Shown here in pieces: positions 25,114 to 36,324 of a stretch of 64,000 nucleotides of DNA. The DNA is taken from contig CM046838.1 in the NCBI GenBank assembly GCA_025618425.1, positions 18,777,880 to 18,841,879 of the forward strand, in the 5' to 3' direction. Within the stretch, counting starts at the first letter, position 1. Every line of letters begins with the position of its first letter. This DNA comes from Heliocidaris tuberculata. Lineage: Eukaryota > Echinodermata > Echinoidea > Camarodonta > Echinometridae. The position numbers and the translations under genes were made by a program. The notes under the pieces were generated by a model. It was not told the origin of the DNA, did no database searches, and saw only the letters and a list, made by a program, of their open reading frames with translations.

Positions 25114-25325
25114 TATTCTCTCTCTCTCTCTCTCTCTCGCTCCCCCCCCCCCCCCCCTCTCTCTCTCTACTTCCTGGTCTTCTTATGCAGACCCTCGTGC
25201 TCTTTTTCTTCTTATGATTTAACTTCATGTTACTTCTCAGCCATTTTAATTCCCCCTTTTGAGCTCTCTCCCTCTCTCTCTCTTTCTCTGTTTCTCTGTC
25301 TGTCTGTCTCTCACTCTCTCCCATA
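25114..25325. repeat. CT-rich and poly-C tracts
   Basis: (CT)n at 25117-25140, a C run at 25142-25157 and a further CT array at 25262-25322. Flanking ORFs on both strands are low-complexity. Confidence 0.9.
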
Positions 25326-25731
25326 TTTCCATATAAATCTTTAAATAATATATTTATATACATAATGCATATTATATAAACGCTTTACATCTTTAATTTG
25401 CATGGTACCTTGCCAAATTTCTTGCTCCTTAGACGTGTTTAAAAAAGCGGACCGTCGACATTTCAAAACGATGATTATTATCTACGTCTCGCGCTTATCA
25501 TTTATATCTACATATACATGTCTCCATGCATTCAATATCGGATTCGTGTTTATTTCCCTACCTGCTCTCGCTTCTCCCTAATCTTATGCACAACTCTACA
25601 CATTCCATCTTCCCTCTGGTAATTCGAAACACCAATTAAAACGCTATGTCAATTTTCTATATATTTGTTTGCGACGATGCCCCCAGCATCTGAAAGCAGC
25701 GCGGAGTATACGATCATAACAAAGATGTACT

Positions 25732-26112
25732 GAAGAAGAAGAAGAAGAAGAAGAAGAAGAAGAAGAAGAAGAAGAAGAAGAAGAAGAAGAAGAAGAAGAA
25801 GAAGAAGAAGAAGAAGAAGAAGAAGAAGAAGAAGAAGAAGAAGAAGAAGAAGAAGAAGAAGAAGAAGAAGAAGAAGAAGAAGAAGAAGAAGAAGAAGAAG
25901 AAGAAGAAGAAGAAGAAGAAGAAGAAGAAGAAGAAGAAGAAGAAGAAGAAGAAGAAGAAGAAGAAGAAGAAGAAGAAGAAGAAGAAGAAGAAGAAGAAGA
26001 AGAAGAAGAAGAAGAAGAAGAAGAAGAAGAAGAAGAAGAAGAAGAAGAAGAAGAAGAAGAAGAAGAAGAAGAAGAAGAAGAAGAAGAAGAAGAAGAAGAA
26101 GAAGAAGAAGAA
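25732..26112. repeat. (GAA)127 trinucleotide array
   Basis: An uninterrupted run of 127 GAA units (381 bp), followed by AAAGAAAAAAAAAA. The 161-codon poly-Ser minus ORF covering it is an artefact. Pure polypurine GAA tracts of this length are known to favour triplex or sticky DNA structures. Confidence 0.98.
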
Positions 26113-28060
26113 AGAAAAAAAAAACTCAAAGGGAGTTTGTAATTAAAGTCCCAATGTGTATATGCTTCCCGAATAATGCTGGTTACATTTTACGTGCATT
26201 CTCTACGCTTTCATGAAAAGGCTTCTCCCCGAGTCATTAAAGTGCATGTAGATATATCCAGGGCAAAGTCTTTGTATCTTAGCTGACTGTATTTCTTGCA
26301 TTTTTTTTTCTCACTACACCTTGAGTATTTTCTAGGTCTTCTTACTAGTTGAAAGGGAAATGTATACTGAGATGGTTTAACATGGGTATTCTCTTATTTC
26401 GCCTTGTTCATCAAAAATTGTATGGAAGGGAAAGACAGAAAGCTGAAAGATGAGTTGGTATTCCTAATAAAGGATTAATATTGCTTCGAGTAGAGTTCGT
26501 CTAGCAATAACACTTTTGTTTGTAGTTACCCTCCTTCGTCAGAAGGTTACGCCATTTTTTGTTTCTCAAGTATTTGTTTTCATAAGATAAACGTCTCTTT
26601 AAATCTTGATATCTAAATATTTTGTTCGATGTACATTTTTTTCAGATAGCCCCCAAATGGTAAATGGTTACAGTACTTCTTGTAGTCAGCAGGGACAGGG
26701 TTCATAGTATTAATAGTTTTATGAATGGAATAGGGAAGAAATAATGGTGATCGCGCTATTAATATCGTATAAAGAGAGACAAAATAAACTCGATGCAGTA
26801 AATATTTGCAATTACAGCGTCCTTTACATAATCATGATAATAATACCCTTCTATTTAAATATTTATCACGGAAATGGTGGCAAGCTTCGTAGAGGCTTTT
26901 AGTAAAGAAAGTACAAACCAAAGCGTAGACGAGGGTATGTCTCATTTTCCCCAACAACACATTTAGAACTTCTACTTGTACACAAGTATCCACAGAAACA
27001 TAAAGATTTCCGATGTAGCTCCCTATTCTGAACCTAAATACATCGTTTGGATAATTATGTGCATGGAAAATTAATATATAAACATCAGTAAATGGTATCA
27101 GCAAGATATAACCCACATGACCGAAGTAAAAAATACCACAGGTTAAGAAAACCATGTTAGAAAAAACAATAACAACAACAAAAACAAACGAGCAAACAAG
27201 CAAACAAACAAAACGCAGTGCAATCACTATCATAATTCTCAAAAAGGACAAAAAGGAGTGGAGTGCTCCTGTCCCCCACCCCTTCTTTTTCTAAACGGCG
27301 CGTGTTTGGCGTAGTGCATCAACTGGTATTGTGCATCGCATCGTAAAAACAATACATCGCTGAATACTTTCCAATTTGGGCTTCTAAAATAAGAAGAGTT
27401 CTAAAAGGGGCCTTCGTCTTGGAAAAGGTTACGGGGTGAAGGGTGTCTAGGCGAATAAAGTGTGTTCTTGTGATATGCGAAGGCCTCCTACCTTTTTATT
27501 GCTTACTTGGGCTGCGCGCTAGGTTTGATTTTGGAAGTCATCCGTTTTTATTACAGGTTCCCGGGCATTATAGAAAGTAGATTCATTACCCACACGAACT
27601 TGCCTGACTGAGTTGCGGGGAAGATGAACAGGCCCACGGGCCATCATCGATCGCTGTTTTCTTTCTTCTTCCTCTCCTTTTTTTTTCCTCTTCGCATCCT
27701 TCTTCTTCAATCTCTGTCCTTCTCTGTGGAATATCTATATAATGCTTCTTCCGTAGCCGTCTTGCCATCTTTCAAGGTCTGTTGTCTATCATACAGAGAC
27801 AAAAATTATAAAATACAGCACGCATTCTTTTCACCAGTGGAGTATCTCCATCTTTATTTCGATTTGTTCAGTTACGTTTATTATTTTCAGTAGCTATGTC
27901 TCATGTCTTTTTTGAAAATATCATGCTTTCATCCCATCGATTTTGATGTCATGAATACTAGTATTTTCACTGTATTGGGGTTTCTGCCCTTGCATATTCT
28001 TCCATCAAGTAAGATGACTGGTTGATCAATCTGCTTTCATAATTTATCTCATTTTAAGCA
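26113..28060. other. Unique AT-rich sequence, no convincing gene
   Basis: The minus ORF 27251-26832 (139 codons) is the longest frame here without obvious simple repeats. It is hydrophobic, with two or three membrane-like segments, but a frame of this length is about what chance gives in 64 kb of AT-rich DNA read in six frames. I see no start context, splice signals or known motif. Confidence 0.45.
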
Positions 28061-28079
28061 TGGCGCTTGGGGATATCTT

Positions 28080-28320
28080 CATCAATTTCACTCTATTATC
28101 TCTTTCTCCTTCTCCCTTCCCTCTCTCCCTCTCTCACCCCCTCCCTCTATCTGCATTCTTTTTTGCTCTCCCCCATCTCCCTTTTTTTTCTCTCTCTCTC
28201 TCTCTAATTCCCTTCTTCTCGTCATCTTCCTCTCTCTTCCCTATTTTCTTTCTCTCTTTCCTCTCTCCCCTTTCTCTCTCTCTCTCTCTCTCCCACACCC
28301 CTGTTTCTTTCTCTCCGCAC
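28080..28320. repeat. CT-rich low-complexity tract
   Basis: Pyrimidine-rich plus strand with several (CT)n cores; the 123-codon Ser/Leu/Pro/Phe ORF here is a by-product. Confidence 0.95.
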
Positions 28321-28679
28321 AAGTTTCATCCTCATCGCCGACATTGTCGTCATATCGTCATCATCACTTTTTATCATTATAATCATGATGATCTTGCATT
28401 CTTGTTTTCAGTAGTTTCATATCTACGGTAGATAGACTTTCCTTCGGAATTCCAATCATGCTTTGGAGAATTATATTGACGCTCTCCAGACAGACATTCC
28501 GACAGATTTACTCCACGATGATTATGTTTAAGGTGATCATTGCTATGTATGATTTAGAATCGAATTACAGTGTTTGATAACCTGGTATTAATTGCCGGTG
28601 ACAATATATTATATTGTTTTGAAAGCAAGAACTGTGACGTAGTAAAGAGGGAACCAGAAAAAGATAAAGATAGCTTTGC

Positions 28680-28832
28680 ACATACAAAGAGAGAGATGGA
28701 AAAAGGAAGAATATGTAGAAAGCAAACGGGGAAAAGGAGAGAGTAATAAAGGGAGAGAGAGAGAGAGAGACAAAAAGAAAGAGAGACAGGGAGAGAGAGA
28801 GAGAGAGAGAGAGAGCGCGCGAAAGAGAAAGG
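28680..28832. repeat. GA-rich low-complexity tract
   Basis: Purine-rich plus strand with (GA)n cores at 28756-28770 and 28790-28815. Four overlapping ORFs here are artefacts. Confidence 0.95.
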
Positions 28833-29239
28833 GAACCGGAGCGAAAATGGAACTGACCAAAATAGTGTACCTTCCACCTGTTTCGCCTCAGGATGACCAA
28901 AGGGGCTTGACGAGACACCAAAAAACATCATCACCGATGGGTCATGGGTGAATACATTGTCCTTGAAACCTGCCAGTCTCCTGAGGAGGTCATATTATAA
29001 GTCATTGACCATGGTGATGAGTACTTGTACAGGCCAACTGCCAAAGCGGAACACCCTGAGGGGTAATCAGGACCACCATTCAGACCGATGACTAGCCTTT
29101 AGGGTGTTGTACGGGAGGGCATAATTATTCTTAATCTTCTGAAGTGTCGTAACTGCTTAAATACGAGAAGAGGGGGAAATAGACTTGAATAAAAAAATAT
29201 CAGATCAGGTTACATGCATAGCTTTGGACTTTGGAAGTG

Positions 29240-29400
29240 CACTAGGGTTTGCTTTTATAAATCAGATGTCTTGTTTTTACCATGCTACTTATATAACGCT
29301 TTCATGTAAATATTGTAAATATCATAATGTATTGTATGTTGTTAATGTTAAATAAATACAATCAAATCAGATCATATCATATCATCATAGCAGATGTTAA
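29240..29400 (+). mobile_element. Possible LINE 3' end
   Basis: The sequence TTAATGTTAAATAAATACAA is followed by ATCAAATC/ATCATATC short repeats. This resembles the 3' UTR and microsatellite-like tail of a non-LTR retrotransposon. No reverse transcriptase sequence is recognisable upstream, so the call is tentative. Confidence 0.25.
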
Positions 29401-29423
29401 AAGCTAGTTACCATGGTTACGAT

Positions 29424-29470
29424 GATATATATATATATATATATATATACTCACACACACTCATATACAC

Positions 29471-29515
<45 letters not shown>
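29424..29515. repeat. (TA)n microsatellite with CA interruptions
   Basis: Two TA arrays are separated by CTCACACACACTCATATACACACA. Confidence 0.95.
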
Positions 29516-29517
<2 letters not shown>

Positions 29518-31340
29518 ACAAAGCATCATCTCTTCCCCCATGACATTCTTCTAGAATAGGACAGAGTGCATATTGTGCCTAATCATTATTCTCAAACTGG
29601 ATGGGAGAATTAGTAACGAAGGCACCCCTAAGCAAACACATATTACAACTAAGAAAGGTGCGTATTTTCTTCTTAAAGGAACAAACGTCTCAGTCTAAAC
29701 AGCATAATAAAAGACACGCCGTCAACATGTAATTGTAGGGCATTTCAGCAAAGATATTCATACACCATTCAACTGCTCGTCTTTGTAAGAAGTGAATCAA
29801 AAAGACACTGAAAACTGAAGTTCTCTGAGATTCAATTTGAATTTATTTATTTGAGCTTGACAGGAGGGGTTAACCGGAAATCAATGACAATCAAATAACT
29901 GATCAACCATCTTTACTGAAGAGTGAGATGCTCGAGCAAAAGCATGTTTTAATTATCAGTTAGACCTAGAAAGTTAGAAGTTCACCTAAGGAAGTTCACT
30001 TAAGATTTTTAGATGGTAATGAAAGAAGATGATTATAATATAAAATGTTAATTCCTAATTTCACCTTGGAACAAGCCTTGAATAATAACGCGAAAAAAAC
30101 TTGAATAGGACTAATTTTCCTTGCTTGCAAAAAAACAACAACAAAAAACAAAAAACGGCGAAAGGCCTCCTCCCAAAAAAGTAATTACACACAATTTCAA
30201 TGATAAAATAATGTCAAAATCAATATATTTTACATTTAGTCAAACTAGATATTGAGAGTCTAGAAACCTGATCTACCCACCATTGCTATTGATGATTTAA
30301 ATGTGAGTTTCCGTCATCAGATTATCACACCATGCTTTAGGAATAGAACCTTGAAATGAATAAAACATTGTGAAGAATATACGTCACAATCTGTCTAAAT
30401 ATTTCACCACTTTGTACTACGTAGATTTTCCTTTCTGGATAGAGAAAAATGAAGGAGAGAGTTCAGTACATTTACCCCCACTCCCAAGTCAAGTTAATAT
30501 TAAAAGGCGGTTGGCTTTTCTTATAAAACAACTCGTTTTCTGTCACACTTTCTCTTTTCTCCGCAGCATTATATGAAAAACAGAGCCAACGAGAGGAGTG
30601 TGTACGTGTATGTTTTGGGATCCACATCATATTCTTTCCGCGTCCCCTCTATATACCCCTCTGTCTTTTTCTCACCCATTGTTGTCTGTTTCGCCATTCA
30701 AAGGAGAGGGAGAGGGGTGGGGTGGGGGCACGCACCCCATTTACCCCAGTAATTGCATCACCATCTCACTCCCTTTCTCTTACCATCAGCCATCATCACC
30801 CCATCCTTCCTCTGTAACCGCCACCAGTTCCCCCTATTTCAAGATCTAGACCACCGTTATGTATTATTAATCTATCAATCATGTGCCAGACGGGATGGGC
30901 GTTCTATCCCCTACTCCCCCCGGATACGGGTGTCATCGAGGCGAGGAAGGGACGGGAAAATACATCATCTTTTAATGGCATGAATATTCATAATGCCAAC
31001 ATGCATCGCAACCCTTCCATGTTCCTACTGCGACCTCAAACTATGTCAAAAATGAGTGATCGTGTTCGTTTTCACTCACTTCGGGAATATGATGAATCTT
31101 CAATTACAAATAGAACACATATTTTAATAATTAAATAATTCTCATTTTGTGTGCGAGGATTCTAGATATTCAGCAAGATGTATATGTACTATTTCTGTGT
31201 TTAGTCCGAACAAAATGAGATGGTTATATATTTGCATTATCATATCTCTAAATCACAAAAAGAAAGCTTGTGTTACATTTTGTTTGAATATCCTATAATG
31301 TACAACGCTCTATATACCCCTTCCACACTGCGAAGCCGCC
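29516..31340. other. Unique AT-rich sequence, no gene seen
   Basis: Lies upstream of the best exon candidate, but I could not identify an exon ending in phase 1 here. The proline-rich frames at 30598-31138 overlap C- and G-rich simple sequence and have no splice support. Confidence 0.45.
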
Positions 31341-31348
31341 TCCAAACA

Positions 31349-31436
31349 CACACACACACACGCACACCCACACACACACACACACACACAGAGAAAAAAA
31401 ATAAAAGAAAGAAGAGAGAGAGAGAAAAAAAAAGGA
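31349..31436. repeat. (CA)n followed by GA/A-rich tract
   Basis: Two CA arrays separated by a short imperfection, then purine-rich sequence. Overlapping ORFs on both strands are low-complexity. Confidence 0.95.
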
Positions 31437-31685
31437 CTAAACCTTGGCCATTTGAGGTAAAACAATTTTCCGCTATTCCCAATCTGGTGACAATAATGTG
31501 ACTGGTGTATAACTATGTATTGCACTCAGAAACAAGAAAGGAATAAAGACAGAAATAAAAACTAATATGAAATATTGACAAAGGAATGATTAATGAAATA
31601 TGTATTTAAAAAAGATGAATATTGATAACGAAAAAAGAACTTCTAATAAGTGTTTTTGTTGTTTCTTTTTACTCTTAACTTGCAG

Positions 31686-31848
31686 GTTTTCATATGGAAT
31701 GGATGCAAGAGCCCCCTACCGAAGTTAAAAGCGGAGATACATTCGAAGTGCACTACACAGTAACCGCCAATCAACAGTTTTTTGACTTTGCAATAAGGAA
31801 TGACACAAATTATGCCATGAAAAATGGACGTATTTTTCAGAACTTCAA
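31686..31848 (+). CDS. Candidate internal exon of an extracellular protein (exon A)
   Basis: This is the best coding segment in the window. It follows TTTTTACTCTTAACTTGCAG, a pyrimidine-rich acceptor, and ends at AA|GTAAGTA, a near-consensus donor. The single open frame is 53 codons in 163 bases, entered in phase 1 and left in phase 2. The peptide begins FHMEWMQEPPTEVKSGDTF and continues EVHYTVTANQQFFDFAI, then RNDTNYAMKNGRIFQNF. The alternating hydrophobic pattern (FEVHYTVTA) suggests a beta-sandwich fold and the N-D-T sequon fits N-glycosylation, so an extracellular domain is inferred. I do not recognise the family. Phase 2 matches the exon candidate at 34830. The frame stops (TAA) inside the donor, as expected if it is an internal exon. 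The minus ORF at 31643-31927 is its shadow. Confidence 0.55.
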
Positions 31849-32055
31849 GTAAGTACGCTATTATTACTAACTTAGTTTCTTTCTCTATGTTTTTTTTTTT
31901 TTTTTGAGGGGAGGGGGGGGGGGACATTATTAAATTGGGATATACATGATATAAGTCCTGAAATCATGGCGCATGTCTATAAACTTTATTATATTTTGGG
32001 AACTAAATTAAACAGTTTTTGTGCATATAACAAAAGAGAGATGAATAGAGTATAA

Positions 32056-32082
32056 AGAGAGAGAGAGAGAGAGAGAGAGAGA
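32056..32082. repeat. (GA)n microsatellite
   Basis: About thirteen GA units. Confidence 0.9.
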
Positions 32083-32322
32083 TAATAGTGTTAAGCATTG
32101 GCAATGTTGCATATGATTTAGATGCAAAAACCGTTGAAAGAGGGTGGTATTGGTTTATTGAAAGGAGAGTCCAAATATTTTTGTTTGAATAACTAACAAA
32201 TTTCAGAAATGCTACTACAGAGAGATTAAAAGACAATAAGAAATAGAAAGTGTGGAAGATTTTTTTTCTTTAAGAGAGGATAGCGAGAGAGAAAGAGAGA
32301 ACAAAAGGAGCGATGGTTAGAA

Positions 32323-32412
32323 AGATAGGATAGGAGGAGGAGGAAGAAGAGGAGGAGAAAGTGGAGGAGGAGGAAGAAGAAGATCCTCCTCTTACAAGAA
32401 AGAGGAGGAAAA
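32323..32412. repeat. GGA/GAA-rich simple repeat
   Basis: Purine-rich trinucleotide sequence, interrupted by AGATCCTCCTCTTACAAG near 32380-32397, which makes a small local inverted repeat. Confidence 0.85.
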
Positions 32413-33716
32413 GGGGGAAAAGTGCAATGTTTAGTTGTCTATGTAAACGTTCACGCATCACGTAAGTGAAGTGGCACTTAACTACAAAAATCAATTACTC
32501 TCAGTCAAAGCTGGAGAGTACATGCCCCCTGATTTGACATGCCGGGTGTCTTCTGCTTTACGCCTTTCTGCCAACTTCACTTGGCAACCCCCCGAAAAAA
32601 ATCAATTAGATATTTTTGAATTTGCTCATCGTCCCAGCATCTTGAAGGGTGAATGGGGAAGTGGATGGAAAACTCGAGAAGGCCATGCATTCCATTACTG
32701 TTGTCATGGTTTTATTTGGGCGCTCAGATAGGAAGTGATTTGTAACCCCTGGTGACAACGAATTCGATTAAGTTGTAGAGTACACCAGCTTTACTGATAA
32801 AACAGGTCCTTGCTTTTCATGTAATTATAATTATTTGTGTAATTTCGTCCTTGCCCTTCGAATTTGAAATCACTATTGGATATTATTCATTTTAGGCTGC
32901 AGTGCTTGTGAACGAGCAATCCATTTCATTCACGTAATATAAAAGAGCGGTCACCTTTTTTATTTTATGATATGAATTAAGAATTTAGCACTTTTAAACT
33001 TCGGGTTTCGTAAGTATTCAAATGAATAAGATTGACAGGTTTGATGGAAGAAATACAAGTTAATTCACAATCCAGTTATAACTTGGGTTATAACCGAATA
33101 CAAAATAATTAATTAACGCCACCCGGTTATTCATCATAACTTACCCCCAAAATACTAGCTTTTGAATGCACCTTCATAGAGGGAAAGTATGAAACTGCAT
33201 AATTATGTTCTTTTTCTAGAAGCGGGATATGCTTAACGCAGATCCGATAACTTATAGACCTGAGAAATGCAGTCTGAGTAAAAAGGAGTGAGGCTGCATA
33301 ATTTGCTATAATTTTTAAGAAGCGGAATATGTTCAACGTTTTCAGATGGGTAGAATCGAGAAAGCAGTCTGAGAATAGGAGACTCGAGTGCAGTGTGTGT
33401 TCGTCTGCGTTATGGCAGCACGACCAAATAAACAAGGTGACCACTTCATAATCGAATTTGTCAACGCCACCGTGTTCGACGTCGCCAACAAGTACCCTTC
33501 GATGTTATTGGACCATTGTCGATCTTATCCTCGATGGGCTACTCGGGTAGTCTACAATATCAGCCGTTTCGCGTCGACAGTTTGGTAGCGATCACTCAAT
33601 GATCAGTTTATTATAGCCTATAGGGGTGCATTTAAAGGCAGGGTAATTCATTAGTGATTATTAATTTTCCGGGAAAATACAACGATGATGTAATAGTTAT
33701 TTTCAGGAACGTTAAA

Positions 33717-34004
33717 ATAATATAAAAACTTCCTGTCAATCTGTGTTATGTGTCTATCAAATTAGAAAGTAATGATCATATCAAAAGACTACTGAGAGTG
33801 CTGCAAGTGAAATTATTAGAAAGATAGGCCTACATTATTGATGAATAATCGGACAGGAATCTGAGGATAATACCTATCTTAAGAAACGATAAATAATATA
33901 AAATCTTCCTGTCAATCTTTATAACGTGTCTATCGAATTGAAACGTAATGAGCATATCAAAAGACTATTGAGGTTACTGCTAGTAAAACTATTAGAAAGA
34001 TATT
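33717..34004. repeat. Imperfect direct repeat, period about 176 bp
   Basis: A segment of about 112 bp starting ATAATATAAAA at 33717 recurs from 33893, with shared CTTCCTGTCAATCT, GTGTCTATC, CATATCAAAAGACTA and TATTAGAAAGATA. The copies have diverged by substitutions and small indels. Confidence 0.8.
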
Positions 34005-34412
34005 AAAAGGCAGAACGAATGTACTCGAAAAGAATATAGATCAATATATTTCTCCTCTATATATTTTGATCAGTTTTACATGATTATGCTTTCATAGTAC
34101 TTAAAAAGGTGGTGTTCCTGTTATCAAACAAGTTGATATTCATAATTTATATACATTTTCTTACTTGACATGTAAATAAGCAGTAAACTGACTCTCATTT
34201 TCAATATATTTTAGGATGATTGACATAAATGACATGAAATCATATTTCTTATATTGAGTATTTTATTCCTACACCAATAAAACATACTAACTCCATTTCA
34301 TCTTAAAAATATGTTCATAAACATAGGATCTCAAAGTTTCACAATGAGATCATTTGTTTGACAACATAACAATGGACAATGAAATAGGAAATAGACTATA
34401 CACTCTAAAAAA

Positions 34413-34619
34413 TCCCGGGTCAGATTTGACCCGGAAATCAGTCCGTTGGGGCCACACTCCGTTCCGGGTCAAAATTGACCCGGAATAAGGTCCGATGTGA
34501 CCATTTCTAGGTCAGATCTGGTCCTTTCTGTGTGACATCGGACCTTATTCCGGGTCATTTTTGACCCGGAACGGAGTGTGGCCCCAACGGACGGATTTCC
34601 GGGTCAATCTGACCCGGGA
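34413..34619. mobile_element. CCGGGTCA foldback element
   Basis: A 207-bp nearly complete palindrome: TCCCGGGTCAGATTTGACCC at the left pairs with the same motif inverted at the right, and arms extend about 85 bp through TTGGGGCCACACTCCGTTCC. Each arm also contains the smaller palindrome CCGGGTCAAAATTGACCCGG or a variant. The structure fits a non-autonomous foldback DNA transposon. No target duplication is clear. Confidence 0.85.
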
Positions 34620-34829
34620 TAAGATTCGTTATACTATTTCTATGAACTGTATTCTGTGATACGCAGTCTTTTCTGAGAATTACTAATTCAATAGTGTTCA
34701 TGTACACCAGAAACCCGATCATTATTATGAAAATTGAATCACTTATACCTCAGGCTGTTCACATGATATTGTAACATAACCGGGTCTGCGTGCTCAGGCT
34801 AAAGTCTGACTGGGGTCTGAGAGCAGCAG

Positions 34830-35038
34830 TTTGGATTGCCTTGTTGGAGTCTCAAATAACAAAACAAATGTAGTTAGCTGCTCCCTAAGTGTTTTCAAAT
34901 TGAATATTAAGCCACCCACTGAAATACAAGCAGCGAAAGCGTCCACGGGCCTATGCTATAGAGCCCTTTTCAAGTTCCTAGTCCTTTTAAAAGACGGAAA
35001 AAACAGGCGCAATACCCATGACTCATATTATGGGAAAG
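34830..35038 (+). CDS. Candidate internal exon (exon B)
   Basis: An open frame of 69 codons lies between an acceptor-like GAGAGCAGCAG and a consensus donor AAAG|GTAAGT. The segment is 209 bases, entered in phase 2 and left in phase 1, so it chains without a frame break to exon A upstream and exon C downstream. The peptide includes LDCLVGVSNNKTNVVSCSL, then LNIKPPTEIQ and KFLVLLKDGKNRRNTHDSYY, with an N-K-T glycosylation sequon and three Cys. The polypyrimidine tract is weak; a nearer acceptor at CTCCCTAAG would keep the same phase. No family is recognised. Without exons A and C I would rate it lower. Confidence 0.4.
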
Positions 35039-35264
35039 GTAAGTTTGATGATGAAATCAGAAGACATTTGGTATTTATGATGCTATTCAAATTCATGACT
35101 CAATTCTAGGAGAATGTAATACGACGGTGTTGGGGAACACATTACAAAACCTCAGAATGCTCGCAGGCTCGTGGTGTCAGATTTTTCAGCCTTATACGGT
35201 CTCTTATCCGTAAATTTTTAGGGTTTTGCTTTCTTCTTGTCCATTTCCACCATTTCCTTCTTCA

Positions 35265-35715
35265 TTGTCCTCCTCCTCCTCTCTTTTTTTTCTTACCTTT
35301 TTTTTCCTTTTCCTTCTCCTCTTTCTCCTCCTCCTCCTCCTCCTCCTCCATCTTTCTCTTCTTCTTCTTCTTCTTATCATTCTTAATCCTTTAAAAATTC
35401 TTCTTTTTCGTTAACTTACTTCCTTTCCTCTTCCCTTCTTTCTCTTTTTCTTCTTTTTCTTATCATTCCTAATCCTTTAAAAATTCTTCTTTTTCGTTAA
35501 CTTACTTCCTTTCCTCTTCCCTTCTTTCTCTTTTTCTTCTTTTTCTTATCATTCCTAATCCTTTAAAAATTCTTCTTTTTCGTTAACTTACTTCCTTTCC
35601 TCTTCCCTTCTTTCTCTTTTTCTTCTTTTTCTTATCATTCCTAATCCTTTAAAACTTCTTCTTTTTCGTTAACTTACTTCCTTTCCTCTTCCCTTCTTTC
35701 TCTTTTTCTTTATCT
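35265..35715. repeat. Pyrimidine tract with 86-bp minisatellite
   Basis: TCC/CTT simple sequence (35265-35372) leads into four tandem copies of an 86-bp pyrimidine-rich unit beginning at 35375, 35461, 35547 and 35633. Landmarks in each are TATCATTCCTAATCCTTTAA and CGTTAACTTACTTCC. Copies are nearly identical, so the array is recent. Confidence 0.95.
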
Positions 35716-36243
35716 GTATTCGTCATCACTGTCTTCTCATTCTCCTTTTTCTTTTACTTCTGATTTGTTACTCGATCATTTCTCAGTTTTTCCCTTTATA
35801 ACCTTTCAAACCAGACAAAGAAAGAAACAGTATTCAAATTACTGATTGCAAAACTCCTCCAACACTGTGATGACCCATAAAATGATATCCCCCTTGCCTT
35901 CAACCATACCTTTCCAACATTCGTAATGGTCACGAGCCTCCATGAGTGCTTTCCCATCATGCCCATGTCTACATCTTTACCGCCCCAGCAATAGGTAGCA
36001 GTTGTTCCCCCACCTCTATCGCTTCTCATTTTGCCAATAAAATACATTTTCTCCTAATTGGCAGCCATTCTCCGCTTGTTAAGCATCTGTTAGTCCCAGG
36101 AAAATGAATCCATTTGTATCCCAGGTACAAGCAACATTTGGTCTCGTCGTTCCATTTTGAAAGTGCAACCCGCGCGGGCGTGTCTTTCTCCTAATAAACG
36201 TTTTAAAATGCGAATGTTGAACATCAACCCGTCTTTTCTCCAG

Positions 36244-36324
36244 CAGAGTACAGTATGACAGTGCAGATGAAGACCCAGTCCCACTTACCGACAACAATAA
36301 CTTTCACTATACTCGTGGTTAAAG
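36244..36324 (+). CDS. Candidate internal exon (exon C)
   Basis: After CGTCTTTTCTCCAG|CAG (a good acceptor) an open frame reads EYSMTVQMKTQSHLPTTITF and then TILVVKG. It is beta-strand-like and in phase with exon B. The donor used would be AAAG|GTACGC, but that donor lies inside the TTAA element that starts at 36319, so the exon's end may have been created or altered by the insertion. An alternative frame, phase-compatible with direct joining to exon A, gives RVQYDSADEDPVPLTD and stops at the TAA of the TTAA site. I cannot choose between the two from sequence alone. Confidence 0.3.

Larger units (their letters stand above)
31849..34829. other. Putative intron between exons A and B
   Basis: Contains a T/G tract near 31885-31922, a GA repeat, a GGA/AAG-rich stretch (32323-32412), an imperfect direct repeat (33717-34004) and the CCGGGTCA foldback at 34413-34619. 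Plus-strand frames at 32471-32731 and 33388-33588 look mildly coding-like, but their flanks do not give phases that fit between exons A and B. Confidence 0.4.

Noticed and set aside
25644..26129. 161-codon poly-serine minus-strand ORF
   Set aside because: It is the reverse-strand translation of the GAA microsatellite.
26832..27251. 139-codon hydrophobic minus-strand ORF
   Set aside because: A frame of this length is close to the chance maximum for 64 kb of AT-rich DNA in six frames; no start context, splice sites or motif.
28060..28431. 123-codon plus-strand ORF with hydrophobic content
   Set aside because: It is a CT-rich simple repeat translated as Ser/Leu/Pro/Phe.
32471..32731. Plus-strand frame with DLTCRVSS and NFTW
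   Set aside because: It looks faintly Ig-like and has an acceptor-like CTCTCAG, but that acceptor gives phase 1 while exon A ends in phase 2, and no donor precedes the stop.
33388..33588. Plus-strand frame with GDHFIIEFVNATVFDVANKY
   Set aside because: Codon content looks coding-like, but possible acceptors give phases that do not fit exon A and there is only a poor donor before the stop. It would be worth keeping if RNA evidence appeared.
35375..35715. CRISPR-like regular repeat array
   Set aside because: The 86-bp units are directly tandem with no distinct repeats and spacers, and the context is eukaryotic.
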